A DNA stretch of 39,110 nucleotides from Lutibacter sp. (GTDB lineage Bacteria > Bacteroidota > Bacteroidia > Flavobacteriales > Flavobacteriaceae). Position 1 is the stretch's first letter. The number at the start of each line of letters is the position of its first letter. The notes beneath the pieces were generated by a model. That model saw only the letters and a program-made list of their open reading frames with translations, did not search any database and had not been told where the DNA came from. Positions 26,317-36,151 of this stretch are shown in pieces. The DNA lies in NCBI GenBank assembly GCA_014859175.1, contig JACUUQ010000002.1, positions 1 through 39,110 on the forward strand, written 5' to 3'. Position numbers and translations under genes: made by a program.

Positions 26317-26416
26317 AGAGTGCATTTGATTAATTATAAAATTATAAAATTAAAAATTGTAAAAATGATTAAGAAAATGCAAAATAACTAATACATACTA
26401 ATTTAATTTACTAAGG

Positions 26417-26443
26417 AAACCGGGCAATTGCCTGGTTTTTTTG
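26417..26443 (+). terminator. Rho-independent terminator
   Basis: AACCGGGC-AATT-GCCTGGTTTTTTTG: 8-bp stem with one mismatch/wobble followed by a T-tract. Confidence 0.7.
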
Positions 26444-26692
26444 TTTTGGTTCAACATTTTAAATATGTGCCAAGAAAATATAAAAACCCTTCTTTCTCTT
26501 TTTTTTTAAATTGGCCGCTTCATTATTTGTTAAAAAAATATCTTTTTTTAGAAAAAGTCAACTATTTATCGTAAAATTATTGAATAATTTAAAAAGAGGC
26601 AAAAGAGTTCGGTTTCTCTTTAAATTCAGTTAAAAGTTAAATTTTTTTGACCAATTAAAAATTAATTAAAAAAATATTTGAAATACAGCATT

Positions 26693-28249
26693 ATGAAAAA
26701 ATTAAATTTATTTGTTTTAGTCTTCTTATTTTTTACCACTTCTACAGTTTTTGCACAACAAAAGGAAATTTTTATTGAGAATGTTATGAAGGAGACTTAC
26801 GAAAATTCCCTGTTAGAACAACTTGGTTATGAACTTTTAGATGAAATTGGGCCAAGATTGGTGGGTTCTCCACAAATGAAAACCGCGCACGATTGGGCGG
26901 TTACAAAATTTTCGGATTGGGGAATATCGGCTTCAAATCAGCAATACGGCGTATGGCGCGGCTGGGATCGCGGAATTTCACATATCGATTTGGTGGAACC
27001 TCGCATAAAATCATTAGAAGGAATGCAATTGGCCTGGAGTGGCTCAACACCTAAAAACGGTGTGACTGCTGAGGTTATCACAATACCAAGCAATATTAAA
27101 GATTCATTGAGTTTTGCAAAATGGCTGCCATGCGTAAAAGGAAAATTTGTGTTGGTTTCAATGCTACAAAAAACGGGCAGACCGGATTATAATTGGGAAG
27201 AATTTGCAACTCCGGAATCTTTCGAAAAAATGAAAGCAGACCGAACTTCTCAAACAACAGCTTGGAATAATAACCTTAAAAATAGCGGTTACAGCAGCAG
27301 AACGCTTGATGAAGCACTTGAAAAGGCAGGAGCTGCTGGCATAGTTCAATCCAATTGGTCGAGAGGTTTTGGCGTAAACAAAATATTTGGGGCTCGCGTA
27401 AAAAAAATACCCACAGTAGATATTTCACTCGAAGATTATGGTTTGGTTTACCGACTTGCTGAAAATGGCAAAAAACCAAAGATAAAGGTCGTGGCAGCCT
27501 CCAAAGAACTGGGTATTATGCCAACTTTTAATACGATTGCACGAATAGAAGGAACTGAAAAACCTGATGAATATATCATTCTTTCTGCCCATTTCGATTC
27601 TTGGGATGGCGGCAGCGGCGCAACCGACAACGGCACCGGAACCATTACCATGATGGAAGTGGCGCGCATCCTAAAAAAATATTATCCCAATCCGAAAAGA
27701 ACCATTATTGTGGGTTTGTGGGGAAGTGAAGAACAAGGTTTAAATGGCTCAAGAGCATTTGTTCACGACAATCCGGCTATTGTAGAAAATGTACAGGCAG
27801 TTTTTAACCAGGATAATGGAACGGGAAGGGTTTCAAGCATTAACGGACAAGGATTTTTGCATTCCTATAATTTTTTGGGTCGTTGGTTGCGTGAAGTTCC
27901 TGAAAATATCCGAAAACATATAGAAACAACCTATCCGGGATCGCCTTCAGGTGGCGGCTCCGACCATTCCTCCTTTGTTTCCCAAAGTGCTCCGGCTTTT
28001 ATGATGAGCTCCCTAAATTGGTCTTATTTTAATTATACCTGGCATACCAATAAAGACACTTATGATAAAATTGTGTTTGATGAATTGAAAAATAATGTGG
28101 CACTCATCGCAATTATGGCCTATTTGGCAAGCGAAGATCCAGAGAAAACTTCCAGGGAAAAAATTGTTTTGCCGGTCAATTCCAGAACCGGTGAACAAAT
28201 GGAATGGCCAACGCCGAAAGATGGAAACAGGCGCGGCGGGTTGGATTAA
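26693..28249 (+). CDS. M28-family metallopeptidase
   Basis: Signal peptide MKKLNLFVLVFLFFTTSTVFAQ; YIILSAHFDSWDGGSGATDNGTGTITMMEVARIL, GLWGSEEQGLNGSRAFV, GSDHSSF. Confidence 0.9.
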   Translation: MKKLNLFVLVFLFFTTSTVFAQQKEIFIENVMKETYENSLLEQLGYELLDEIGPRLVGSPQMKTAHDWAVTKFSDWGISASNQQYGVWRGWDRGISHIDLVEPRIKSLEGMQLAWSGSTPKNGVTAEVITIPSNIKDSLSFAKWLPCVKGKFVLVSMLQKTGRPDYNWEEFATPESFEKMKADRTSQTTAWNNNLKNSGYSSRTLDEALEKAGAAGIVQSNWSRGFGVNKIFGARVKKIPTVDISLEDYGLVYRLAENGKKPKIKVVAASKELGIMPTFNTIARIEGTEKPDEYIILSAHFDSWDGGSGATDNGTGTITMMEVARILKKYYPNPKRTIIVGLWGSEEQGLNGSRAFVHDNPAIVENVQAVFNQDNGTGRVSSINGQGFLHSYNFLGRWLREVPENIRKHIETTYPGSPSGGGSDHSSFVSQSAPAFMMSSLNWSYFNYTWHTNKDTYDKIVFDELKNNVALIAIMAYLASEDPEKTSREKIVLPVNSRTGEQMEWPTPKDGNRRGGLD

Positions 28250-28301
28250 AGTTATGTTTTCGTAAGGGATTTGGGCGTTAATTTCCAAAAAAAAACAATA
28301 A

Positions 28302-28333
28302 AAAAATGACAGCCATTACTGACTGTCATTTTT
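28302..28333. terminator. bidirectional terminator between convergent genes
   Basis: AAAAATGACAG (28302-28312) / CTGTCATTTTT (28323-28333) inverted repeat. Confidence 0.8.
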
Positions 28334-28357
28334 CACATTAACTAACCAAAAAGTGTT

Positions 28358-29020
28358 TTATTGTTTTGCTTCTTGCATTTCTTCAGTTTTTGCACCCATT
28401 CTGTTGAATGTAAACATTGGCGCAAATTTTAATTTTAAACCAGCAATTTTTATGTTGTCGGCTGATGTTAGCCCTTCTTTTTCAACAGTGTTTTTTCTGC
28501 TGTCAAGCGCTTCATACATTAGTTTTACTTCATCCCAGTCTTCACGAGAATAATTGTCCTTATTGGCCTCAGCAGCGCTAACGAATTGATCGTAAACAGC
28601 AAGAATATTGTCTTTGTTTACCCAATCAAAATTCATGTCACTTCCAATTTTACCCTCTCCAAACAACGCATTTCTTAATGCTTGTTTTGAATTTGCAGCC
28701 AATTCAGCTTGCATATCAGCTTCAATTTGTGCTTTTAAGGCTTCAAATTTCACTTTACTTGCTTCAATTCTTGCTTGTGCAGCTTCTCTTTCTTTTAAAT
28801 TGTCTAAAGCCATTTCAGCTTCCGAAACTCTTATTAAATAAGAATCGTTAATTGTTTGCCAGTTTGCTTTAACTTCTGTAGCTTCAACATTTCCTATTGA
28901 ATCAACATACACAACATAGGTATCTACTGATTTCTCAGCGGCCGTAACTTTTTCATCTTTACACGATGTGAATGCTAAGGAGAGAATTACAGCTCCTAAA
29001 AATAAATTTCTTTTGTTCAT
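28358..29020 (-). CDS. hypothetical lipoprotein (helical)
   Basis: Lipobox MNKRNLFLGAVILSLAFTSCKDEK; charged alpha-helical body. Confidence 0.75.
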   Translation of the reverse strand: MNKRNLFLGAVILSLAFTSCKDEKVTAAEKSVDTYVVYVDSIGNVEATEVKANWQTINDSYLIRVSEAEMALDNLKEREAAQARIEASKVKFEALKAQIEADMQAELAANSKQALRNALFGEGKIGSDMNFDWVNKDNILAVYDQFVSAAEANKDNYSREDWDEVKLMYEALDSRKNTVEKEGLTSADNIKIAGLKLKFAPMFTFNRMGAKTEEMQEAKQ

Positions 29021-29253
29021 TTTAGTTTATTTTATTAATTGATAATGATTTCTTTAACGGTGCAAATTTATGCGGATATGAAGTTGTAAGTGTTACACAA
29101 TTAAATAAATAACTTACATGATTCATACATTTTACAATTGAAAATTTTGTTAAAAACTGTCAATTTTGTGAATTTAAGGCCTGTTTAATCGTTAAGATAT
29201 TGCTGTTTGAAGTGTTTTTTATAGCTGTATTTTTATGATATTAATAAATGGAA

Positions 29254-29283
29254 CAAAAAACCCATCAATTAGATGGATTTTTG
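29254..29283 (-). terminator. Rho-independent terminator downstream of galK
   Basis: Minus-strand AAAAATCCATC-TAATT-GATGGGTTTTTTG hairpin with T-tract. Confidence 0.72.
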
Positions 29284-29345
29284 TGATGAAAGATGTAACA
29301 TATCCTGTAAATCTGTGTTCATTTTAAAATGCGTTAGCTTTTATG

Positions 29346-30494
29346 TTAGGCTATAATTCCTGTACTGTCAGAAAGTTCAACAAAATAGAGCGAACAATCT
29401 TTGTTAAATTTATTTTTATACGCTTCAGAAACCGCTTTTTTGAAGGATGCTGTTGCTGTTTTTTCAATTAAATTGATGGTGCAACCGCCAAAACCGCCGC
29501 CCATCATTCTGGCGCCTAATACGTGTCCGTTTAATTTTGCCTGTTCCACTAAAAAATCCAATTCTTCGCAGCTCACTTTGTATTGATGCTGCAGTCCTGC
29601 GTGCGAGGCGTAAATAAGATTTCCGAGTGTTGCTAAATCGCCGGCTTCAATGGCTTTTGAAGCTTTTATCACCCTGTCATTTTCCTGGATGACATACAAT
29701 GCTTTTTGATAGTTTTCAGGCGTGATATTTTCTTTAATGGTGTCTAAATCAAATTCTGTGGCGTCTCTTAATGCTTTCACTTTTAGTATTCCGGAAATGG
29801 ATTCGCAAACCAAGCGGCGGTCGTTATATGCGCTGTCCGACAAACTGTGTTTCACATTGGTGTTTATCAATAAAAGTTCGTGGTCTTTAAAATTTATTTC
29901 AAAAGGTTTCGATTTTATGGTTCTGCAATCCAACAGCAACGCATTGTTTTTAATGCCGAACATGCTGGCATATTGGTCCATAATACCGCATTTTACACCC
30001 ACATAATTATGTTCTGCTTTCTGCGAAATTAAAATCATTTCTTCTTTAGAAAGGCCTAAATTGAAAATTTCATTCAATCCAAACACCAAGCTGTTTTCCA
30101 ACGCTGCTGAAGATGACATACCGGCGCCACCAGGAATATCTCCGCCAAAAGCGATGTTAAAATTGTCAATGATTTTGTTGCTGTTCTGAATTTCTGCCAC
30201 CACGCCTAAAATATAGTTTTGCCAGCTTCCTTGCGGATAAGGTTTTAAGTTATTGACGGAAAATTCGATAATTTCTTCTTTGTCAACAGCATAAGCGGTT
30301 GAAATTCCCGAATTGCTTTTTGAAAGTCCTGCCACAATACCTTTATCAACCGCTGCAGGAAAAACAAAACCATCATTATAATCGGTATGTTCACCAATAA
30401 TATTGATTCTTCCGGGTGAAAAAATCATTAATGGATTGTCTTGAAATTTAGCGATAAAGTGGGTTTTTATGTTTGAAACCAATGCTGTGTTCAT
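29346..30494 (-). CDS. galK: galactokinase
   Basis: FSPGRINIIGEHTDYNDGFVFPAAVDKG, GGDIPGGAGMSSSAALE, GARMMGGGFGGCTINLI. Confidence 0.96.
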   Translation of the reverse strand: MNTALVSNIKTHFIAKFQDNPLMIFSPGRINIIGEHTDYNDGFVFPAAVDKGIVAGLSKSNSGISTAYAVDKEEIIEFSVNNLKPYPQGSWQNYILGVVAEIQNSNKIIDNFNIAFGGDIPGGAGMSSSAALENSLVFGLNEIFNLGLSKEEMILISQKAEHNYVGVKCGIMDQYASMFGIKNNALLLDCRTIKSKPFEINFKDHELLLINTNVKHSLSDSAYNDRRLVCESISGILKVKALRDATEFDLDTIKENITPENYQKALYVIQENDRVIKASKAIEAGDLATLGNLIYASHAGLQHQYKVSCEELDFLVEQAKLNGHVLGARMMGGGFGGCTINLIEKTATASFKKAVSEAYKNKFNKDCSLYFVELSDSTGIIA

Positions 30495-30498
30495 TTTT

Positions 30499-31395
30499 TT
30501 AAATGATTTTAAGATTCCAATTAATATGATAAGTATCGTTCGATTTTAGTTTTTTTAAACCAGTGCCATTGTTGAAGCTGTTGGAGATTCCGGTAGTTGG
30601 CTCAATGGCGATGGCATTTGGATACGGTGGCGTATATAATTGTAAAAAACTGTTTTTATCAGACGATTTCAAGGAAAAACTATATCGAGGCGTTTCAAAA
30701 ATTATTTCATTGGAATCTAAAGCAAAACAATCATCCAAAAATTTGTCTTCAATCAAAAATGGTTCGTCAATAGCAATTTTATCCATCCTTTGGGTGATAT
30801 TTCTTTCATCAAAAACACATTTTTGATGGCTTTTAAAATGAACCGAGCTTTTAGACAAATCTTGGCTGATAAAATAGGGATGCCAGCCAATGGTAAAAGG
30901 GAATGTTTTGGTGTCTGAATTTTTTACGGTAACCTTTACGTCGAGGCTGTCTTTGGTTAAAATATAGGTTAAATCAATTGAATAAGTATATGGAAATCCT
31001 TTAGAAAGCGAGGTTTCTTCATATCTCAGCAAAACTTCAGCTTTTTCGTGTGTGGTCTTTTGGTCGATGATTTCAAATGTTTTGTTGTAAACCAATCCGT
31101 GAAGCGCATTGTTTTCTTGTTTTTGGTTTATTTCCAGTTGATAGGTGTTGTTTTGAAAAACATAATTGCCGTCGGCAATTCTGTTGGCGAATGGAAACAA
31201 TAGGGCAGAAGCGTAGGTATCGCGGTAAGTTAAAGGATGCAAATCTTTTATAAGATGTTGATTTAAAAGTTTAAGTTCCTGTAAACTTGCGCCTAAATTC
31301 AACTGTATTTTGGCATAAGATGCTTTGTTTGAATCTTCAATTTCTATAAAGTTCAAACTATTTTTTAAATTTTTGGTATGTTTTATCTGATACAA
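30499..31395 (-). CDS. aldose 1-epimerase (galactose mutarotase-like)
   Basis: GASLQELKLL, LLFPFANRIADGNYVF, NALHGLVYNK, FTIGWHPYF, AIEPTTGISNSFNNGTGL. Confidence 0.88.
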   Translation of the reverse strand: MYQIKHTKNLKNSLNFIEIEDSNKASYAKIQLNLGASLQELKLLNQHLIKDLHPLTYRDTYASALLFPFANRIADGNYVFQNNTYQLEINQKQENNALHGLVYNKTFEIIDQKTTHEKAEVLLRYEETSLSKGFPYTYSIDLTYILTKDSLDVKVTVKNSDTKTFPFTIGWHPYFISQDLSKSSVHFKSHQKCVFDERNITQRMDKIAIDEPFLIEDKFLDDCFALDSNEIIFETPRYSFSLKSSDKNSFLQLYTPPYPNAIAIEPTTGISNSFNNGTGLKKLKSNDTYHINWNLKII

Positions 31396-31489
31396 TGTTG
31401 GCTGATTTTTGTAAATAATGAATGTGACTGTTTCTAAAAACTGATTGGCTAATAAAGGTCAAATATAAAAACATAAAACGACTTTAGGT

Positions 31490-31532
31490 GGTGTAAATAA
31501 GCCAACTATTGGTGTAAATAAATCAATCTTCT
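31490..31532. repeat. two 21-bp-phased direct repeats GGTGTAAATAA
   Basis: GGTGTAAATAA at 31490-31500 and 31511-31521, start-to-start 21 bp, upstream of the aldose epimerase-galK unit. A partial third GGGTAAATAA lies nearby. Confidence 0.6.
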
Positions 31533-31903
31533 TTATTCTTAGGGTAAATAACCTATTTATCAAAAAAACTTAAATCCCACGAATCAAGCTATTTTAAAAT
31601 GGGAATATCATTATTCAACCACCAATCAATTGGATAAAGCCAGAAAAATAGTCGTTAAATTGGTGTAATTGTTCACTAACAATCAGAATTATCAAAATTT
31701 TCTTAAAAAATTATCATTGTAAATTAAAGTGCATTATTAAACAAATAAAAATCCAAGTTTTATTGTTAAATAGCAATTATATTTAATTCAGAAAAATTCA
31801 TATTACAGGTTTTTGTGGTTCTCAAAACATGGCTATTCAACCACCATAATTTCTTTTTCTTTTCAGTCTAAATAAATATAAAAAATATAAAGGAGCAATT
31901 AAT

Positions 31904-31934
31904 TTGAAGATTATGGCCGTTAGTTTTATATTTG
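31904..31934 (+). promoter_or_regulatory. Bacteroidetes-type promoter for the RND operon
   Basis: TTTG (31904-31907) - N19 - TATATTTG (31927-31934), matching TTTG/TAnnTTTG with 19-nt spacing, 45 nt before the ATG at 31980. Confidence 0.7.
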
Positions 31935-31979
31935 TGTGAAATTAAAGGCGAAATTTAAGTCTGATTACCTTCATTATTT

Positions 31980-33062
31980 ATGAAATTTAAACATCTAATT
32001 TATATCCTCCTCGCTGCAGGTTTTGTGGCTTTGGTCACTTACAGGATTATCGACAATAAAAAAGAAAACAGCCAAGGAAAACAAAAAGGCGGAAGTCAGG
32101 CAGCCCTCACTGTGGATGGATTGGTATTGAAACCTGAGAAGTTTTCCGAAAACCTTTCTCTTTCGGGCTCTTTGGAAGCCAATGAACAATTGGAATTGAG
32201 AAGCGAAATCTCGGGAATTGTTGAAAAAATTAATTTTAAGGAAGGAAGCAAAGTTTCTAAAGGACAGATTCTTTTTCAGGTTAACGATTTGGAGTTACGT
32301 GCGCGGTTGGCCAAAGTGCATACGGCGCAAAAACTGGCTTCTGAAAATGTACGAAGGGCTAAACTGCTGTTGGAAAAAGAAGCGATCAGTCAGGAAGAAT
32401 ATGATATGGCTGATGCCGATTTTCAATTTGCGCGTGCCGAATCACAATTGGTTGCCGCACAACTGGCAAAAGCCACTGTTCGGGCACCTTTTTCAGGAAA
32501 AATTGGTTTGCGCTATATTTCGCAGGGAAGTTATTTAACGCCATCTACGCCTATCGCGAGTTTGGTGAATACCGATCAGTTAAAGATCACTTTTTCCATA
32601 CCCGAAAAATATTCATCACAAATAAAGTTTGCGGACAAGATCACTTTCACAACATCAAACTCAAAACAGGCGCAAACCGCCACCATTTATGCCATAGAGC
32701 CTGAAGTGGATATTGCCACCCGTACCTTAAAAATGCGTGCCATTGCCGACAATAAAGAAGGAAAATTAATTCCCGGGACTTTTGCCAATGTGCTGCTGCC
32801 GCTAGAAACTGTTAATGATGCGCTATTGGTGCCAACCGAATCCCTGATTCCGATACAGAATGGCAAAAAGATTTTTGTTTCTGAAGGCGGACTTGCCAAA
32901 GAAATTATTGTGGAAACCGGTGCACGTACGGAAAACTCCGTCATTGTTTTGTCGGGATTAAAGGCAGGCGATACCATCTTGACAACAGGCGTTATGATGC
33001 TAAAAAATGGTACGCCCGTTAAAGTCAATCTCATTCAACCGGCATCAAATTCCAAATCGTAA
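31980..33062 (+). CDS. RND efflux periplasmic adaptor subunit (membrane fusion protein)
   Basis: LSGSLEANEQLELRSEISGIVEKINFKEGSKVSKGQILFQVND, KATVRAPFSGKIGLRYISQGSYL, GLKAGDTILTTGVMMLKNGTPVKV. Confidence 0.93.
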   Translation: MKFKHLIYILLAAGFVALVTYRIIDNKKENSQGKQKGGSQAALTVDGLVLKPEKFSENLSLSGSLEANEQLELRSEISGIVEKINFKEGSKVSKGQILFQVNDLELRARLAKVHTAQKLASENVRRAKLLLEKEAISQEEYDMADADFQFARAESQLVAAQLAKATVRAPFSGKIGLRYISQGSYLTPSTPIASLVNTDQLKITFSIPEKYSSQIKFADKITFTTSNSKQAQTATIYAIEPEVDIATRTLKMRAIADNKEGKLIPGTFANVLLPLETVNDALLVPTESLIPIQNGKKIFVSEGGLAKEIIVETGARTENSVIVLSGLKAGDTILTTGVMMLKNGTPVKVNLIQPASNSKS

Positions 33063-36000
33063 TGAGTTTATCAACCTTAAGCATCAAACGCCCGGTATTG
33101 ACCATTGTAATGAATATTGCAATTGTACTTTTTGGGATTATTGGTTTCACTTATCTTGGTGTGCGGGAATTTCCCTCCATAGATCCGGCGCAGATATCCG
33201 TGCGCACCAATTACACCGGCGCAAATGCTGACATTATTGAATCACAGATTACAGAACCTTTGGAAAAAGCAATCAATTCCATTGATGGGATACGAAATAT
33301 TACCTCATCCAGCAACCAGGGTTCAAGCAATATTAACATAGAATTCAATCTGGATAAAAACCTTGAAGAAGCCGCAAATGATGTGCGCGATAAAGTGTCG
33401 CAGGCGGTGCGAAGCCTTCCGCAGGATATTGATGCCCCACCCGTAGTTTCAAAGGCCGATGCCGATTCGCAACCCATCATTTCGATGACTGTGCAAAGTG
33501 ATGTGAAAAATGTTTTGGAACTTTCGGATTATGCCGATAATGTGATTGCACCGCGTTTACAAACAATTCCGGGAGTGAGCAATGTTCGGATTTGGGGACA
33601 ACGAAAATATGCGATGCGATTGTGGATAGATCCTTTAAAACTGGCTTCTTACGGCGCTACAGTTAGTGATGTTCGGGCAGCATTGGCTTCGCAGAATGTA
33701 GAATTGCCATCCGGAAAATTAACCGGCGCGAATACTGAATTGGCCGTAAAAACCATCGGAAATCTTACTACTGAAGAAGAATTTAACAATATCATCATCA
33801 GGGCCGACGGGGAGAAGGTGATTCGCCTCAGTGATATCGGAAAAGCATCTTTGGAAGCCGAAAATCTTGAAACCAAATTAAGCGATTCGGGCCAGCCAAT
33901 GGTCGCGATGGTGATTATTCCGCAGCCGGGCAGCAATTATTTGGATATTGCCGATGCATTTTACGAGCAGTATGAACAATTGCAAAAAGATTTACCAAAA
34001 GATTTCAAATTAAACATCGCCATAGACAATACCACTTTCGTGAAAAGGGCCATCACAGAAGTTGTAGAGACGCTGGCCATATCCATTATTTTGGTGATTT
34101 TGGTGATTTACCTGTTTTTCAGAAACTGGTCCATTGCCTTGCGGCCGCTGATTGACATTCCGGTTTCCCTTATTGCCACCTTTTTTATTATGTGGCTGTT
34201 CGGTTTCTCCATCAATGTACTTACGCTTCTAGCTATTGTGCTTGCAACGGGGCTTGTGGTGGATGACGGAATTGTGGTGACCGAAAATATTTTCAAAAAA
34301 GTGGAACAGGGAATGAATCCCATTGAAGCCTCCATAAAGGGATCTAACGAGATCTTTTTCGCGGTGATTTCCATTTCGGTAACTCTTGCGGCAGTATTTC
34401 TTCCGGTAATTTTCCTTGAAGGATTTGTGGGCAGGCTGTTCCGTGAATTTGGGGTGGTTTTGGCTTCCGCAGTGTTGATATCCGCTTTTGTGGCATTGAC
34501 TTTAACACCGATGTTGAACGCCTATTTGATGCGTCCGGGAAAACAGGAAAGATCGAAATTCTATAATTTTACGGAGAAGTATTTTGTGAAAATGAATGCG
34601 TCTTATGCCGAATCACTCCGTGCATTTTTAAATAAGAAATGGTGGAGTTTTCCAATTCTCGTAGCCTGTTTAATTATAATAGGTGTATTTTATAGCTTGC
34701 TGAAAAAGGAAACAGCGCCTTATGACGATCGAAGTTATATCAGTTTAAACGTTTCAGGACCTGAAGGCGCTTCTTACGATTATATGGATGCCTTTATGAA
34801 CGAACTTACTGAATTGATTAACGATTCCATTCCCGAAAAGAAAGTGAGCCTTGTTGTTACTTCTCCCGGTTTTGGATCATCTTCCGTGAACAGTGGATTT
34901 GTGCGTATCGCCCTTGTAGAACCTGGCGAAAGGGAACGTTCGCAAAAGGAAATTGCCGCTGATTTAACGAAGTGGACAAAGCAGTACCCAAATGCCCGCA
35001 CCAATGTGTCGGAATCGCCTACTATTTCTGTTGGCCGACGTGGCGGAATGCCAATTCAATACATTATTCAGGCACCGAATTTTCAGCAATTGGAAGAAAA
35101 GATTCCTGAATTTATGGAAGAAGCGGGAAAAGATCCAACTTTTTCCAATACCGATTTAAACCTGAAATTCAACAAACCCGAAATTTATGTGACCATAGAC
35201 CGTGAGAAAGCACAAAGTCTTGGAGTTTCTGTGCTTGATGTGGCCCAAACTTTGCAACTTTCTTTAAGCGGACAGCGTTTTGGCTATTTTTTGATGAATG
35301 GAAAGCAATACCAGGTGATGGGACAATTTGATAAAAAGGATCGTGCGGCCCCGATGGATCTCACTTCTATGTTCGTTAGAAATAAGGAGGGAATGCTGAT
35401 ACAGCTAGACAATTTGGTGACTACCGAAGAACAAAGCAGTCCGCCACAATTATACCACAACAATCGGTATATGAGTGCCACGGTATCTGCCAGTCTGGCG
35501 CCCGGAAAAAGCATCAGCGATGGAATAGATGCCATGGAACGCATCAAGAAAAAAGTGCTTGGTGAGAATTTCACTACCGATCTTGGCGGGGAATCAAGGG
35601 ATTTTGTGGAAAGCAGTTCCAATACAATGTTTGCATTTGGCTTGGCATTATTGCTTATTTTCCTGATTCTTGCTGCGCAGTTTGAAAGTTTTATAGATCC
35701 GTTTATCATCATCCTTACTGTTCCAATGGCCGTTGCCGGGGCCTTGTTTTCTCTTTGGCTGTTTGGGCAGACCTGGAATATTTTTAGCCAGATTGGTACG
35801 GTGATGCTCATTGGCCTGGTGACAAAAAACGGAATTCTGATTGTGGAATTTGCCAATCAGCTTCGCGAACAGGGATTGCCAAAACGCGAGGCCATCCTTC
35901 AGGCTGCTGAAACCCGGTTAAGGCCTATTCTTATGACAAGTCTTACCATCGCCTTAGGGGCACTGCCTATTGCCATTGCGCTTGGCGCAGCTTCCACAAG

Positions 36001-36151
36001 CAGAATAGGAATGGGCGTTGTTATTATTGGTGGCACCATGTTTTCCCTTGTTTTAACCTTATTTATAATTCCTGCGATGTACCTGATGTGGTCAAGGGAT
36101 AAGAAACACCGCCCGGAATTTGACAAACCTGAAATTCAATTAAATGAATAA
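33062..36151 (+). CDS. RND efflux permease (AcrB/MexF-like, HAE1-type)
   Basis: 1029 aa; SIKRPVLTIVMNIAIVLFGIIGFTYLGVREFPSIDPAQISVRTNYTGANADIIESQITEPLE, GLVVDDGIVVTENI, GLVTKNGILIVEFANQLREQG. Confidence 0.95.
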   Translation: MSLSTLSIKRPVLTIVMNIAIVLFGIIGFTYLGVREFPSIDPAQISVRTNYTGANADIIESQITEPLEKAINSIDGIRNITSSSNQGSSNINIEFNLDKNLEEAANDVRDKVSQAVRSLPQDIDAPPVVSKADADSQPIISMTVQSDVKNVLELSDYADNVIAPRLQTIPGVSNVRIWGQRKYAMRLWIDPLKLASYGATVSDVRAALASQNVELPSGKLTGANTELAVKTIGNLTTEEEFNNIIIRADGEKVIRLSDIGKASLEAENLETKLSDSGQPMVAMVIIPQPGSNYLDIADAFYEQYEQLQKDLPKDFKLNIAIDNTTFVKRAITEVVETLAISIILVILVIYLFFRNWSIALRPLIDIPVSLIATFFIMWLFGFSINVLTLLAIVLATGLVVDDGIVVTENIFKKVEQGMNPIEASIKGSNEIFFAVISISVTLAAVFLPVIFLEGFVGRLFREFGVVLASAVLISAFVALTLTPMLNAYLMRPGKQERSKFYNFTEKYFVKMNASYAESLRAFLNKKWWSFPILVACLIIIGVFYSLLKKETAPYDDRSYISLNVSGPEGASYDYMDAFMNELTELINDSIPEKKVSLVVTSPGFGSSSVNSGFVRIALVEPGERERSQKEIAADLTKWTKQYPNARTNVSESPTISVGRRGGMPIQYIIQAPNFQQLEEKIPEFMEEAGKDPTFSNTDLNLKFNKPEIYVTIDREKAQSLGVSVLDVAQTLQLSLSGQRFGYFLMNGKQYQVMGQFDKKDRAAPMDLTSMFVRNKEGMLIQLDNLVTTEEQSSPPQLYHNNRYMSATVSASLAPGKSISDGIDAMERIKKKVLGENFTTDLGGESRDFVESSSNTMFAFGLALLLIFLILAAQFESFIDPFIIILTVPMAVAGALFSLWLFGQTWNIFSQIGTVMLIGLVTKNGILIVEFANQLREQGLPKREAILQAAETRLRPILMTSLTIALGALPIAIALGAASTSRIGMGVVIIGGTMFSLVLTLFIIPAMYLMWSRDKKHRPEFDKPEIQLNE

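Noticed and set aside
35284-35856. 190-aa ORF antisense to the RND permease (minus strand), plus similar antisense ORFs such as 37178-36723 and 33034-32687
   Set aside because: Each lies opposite a strongly supported coding gene and shows low-complexity Ser/Ile/Phe-rich composition typical of shadow ORFs.
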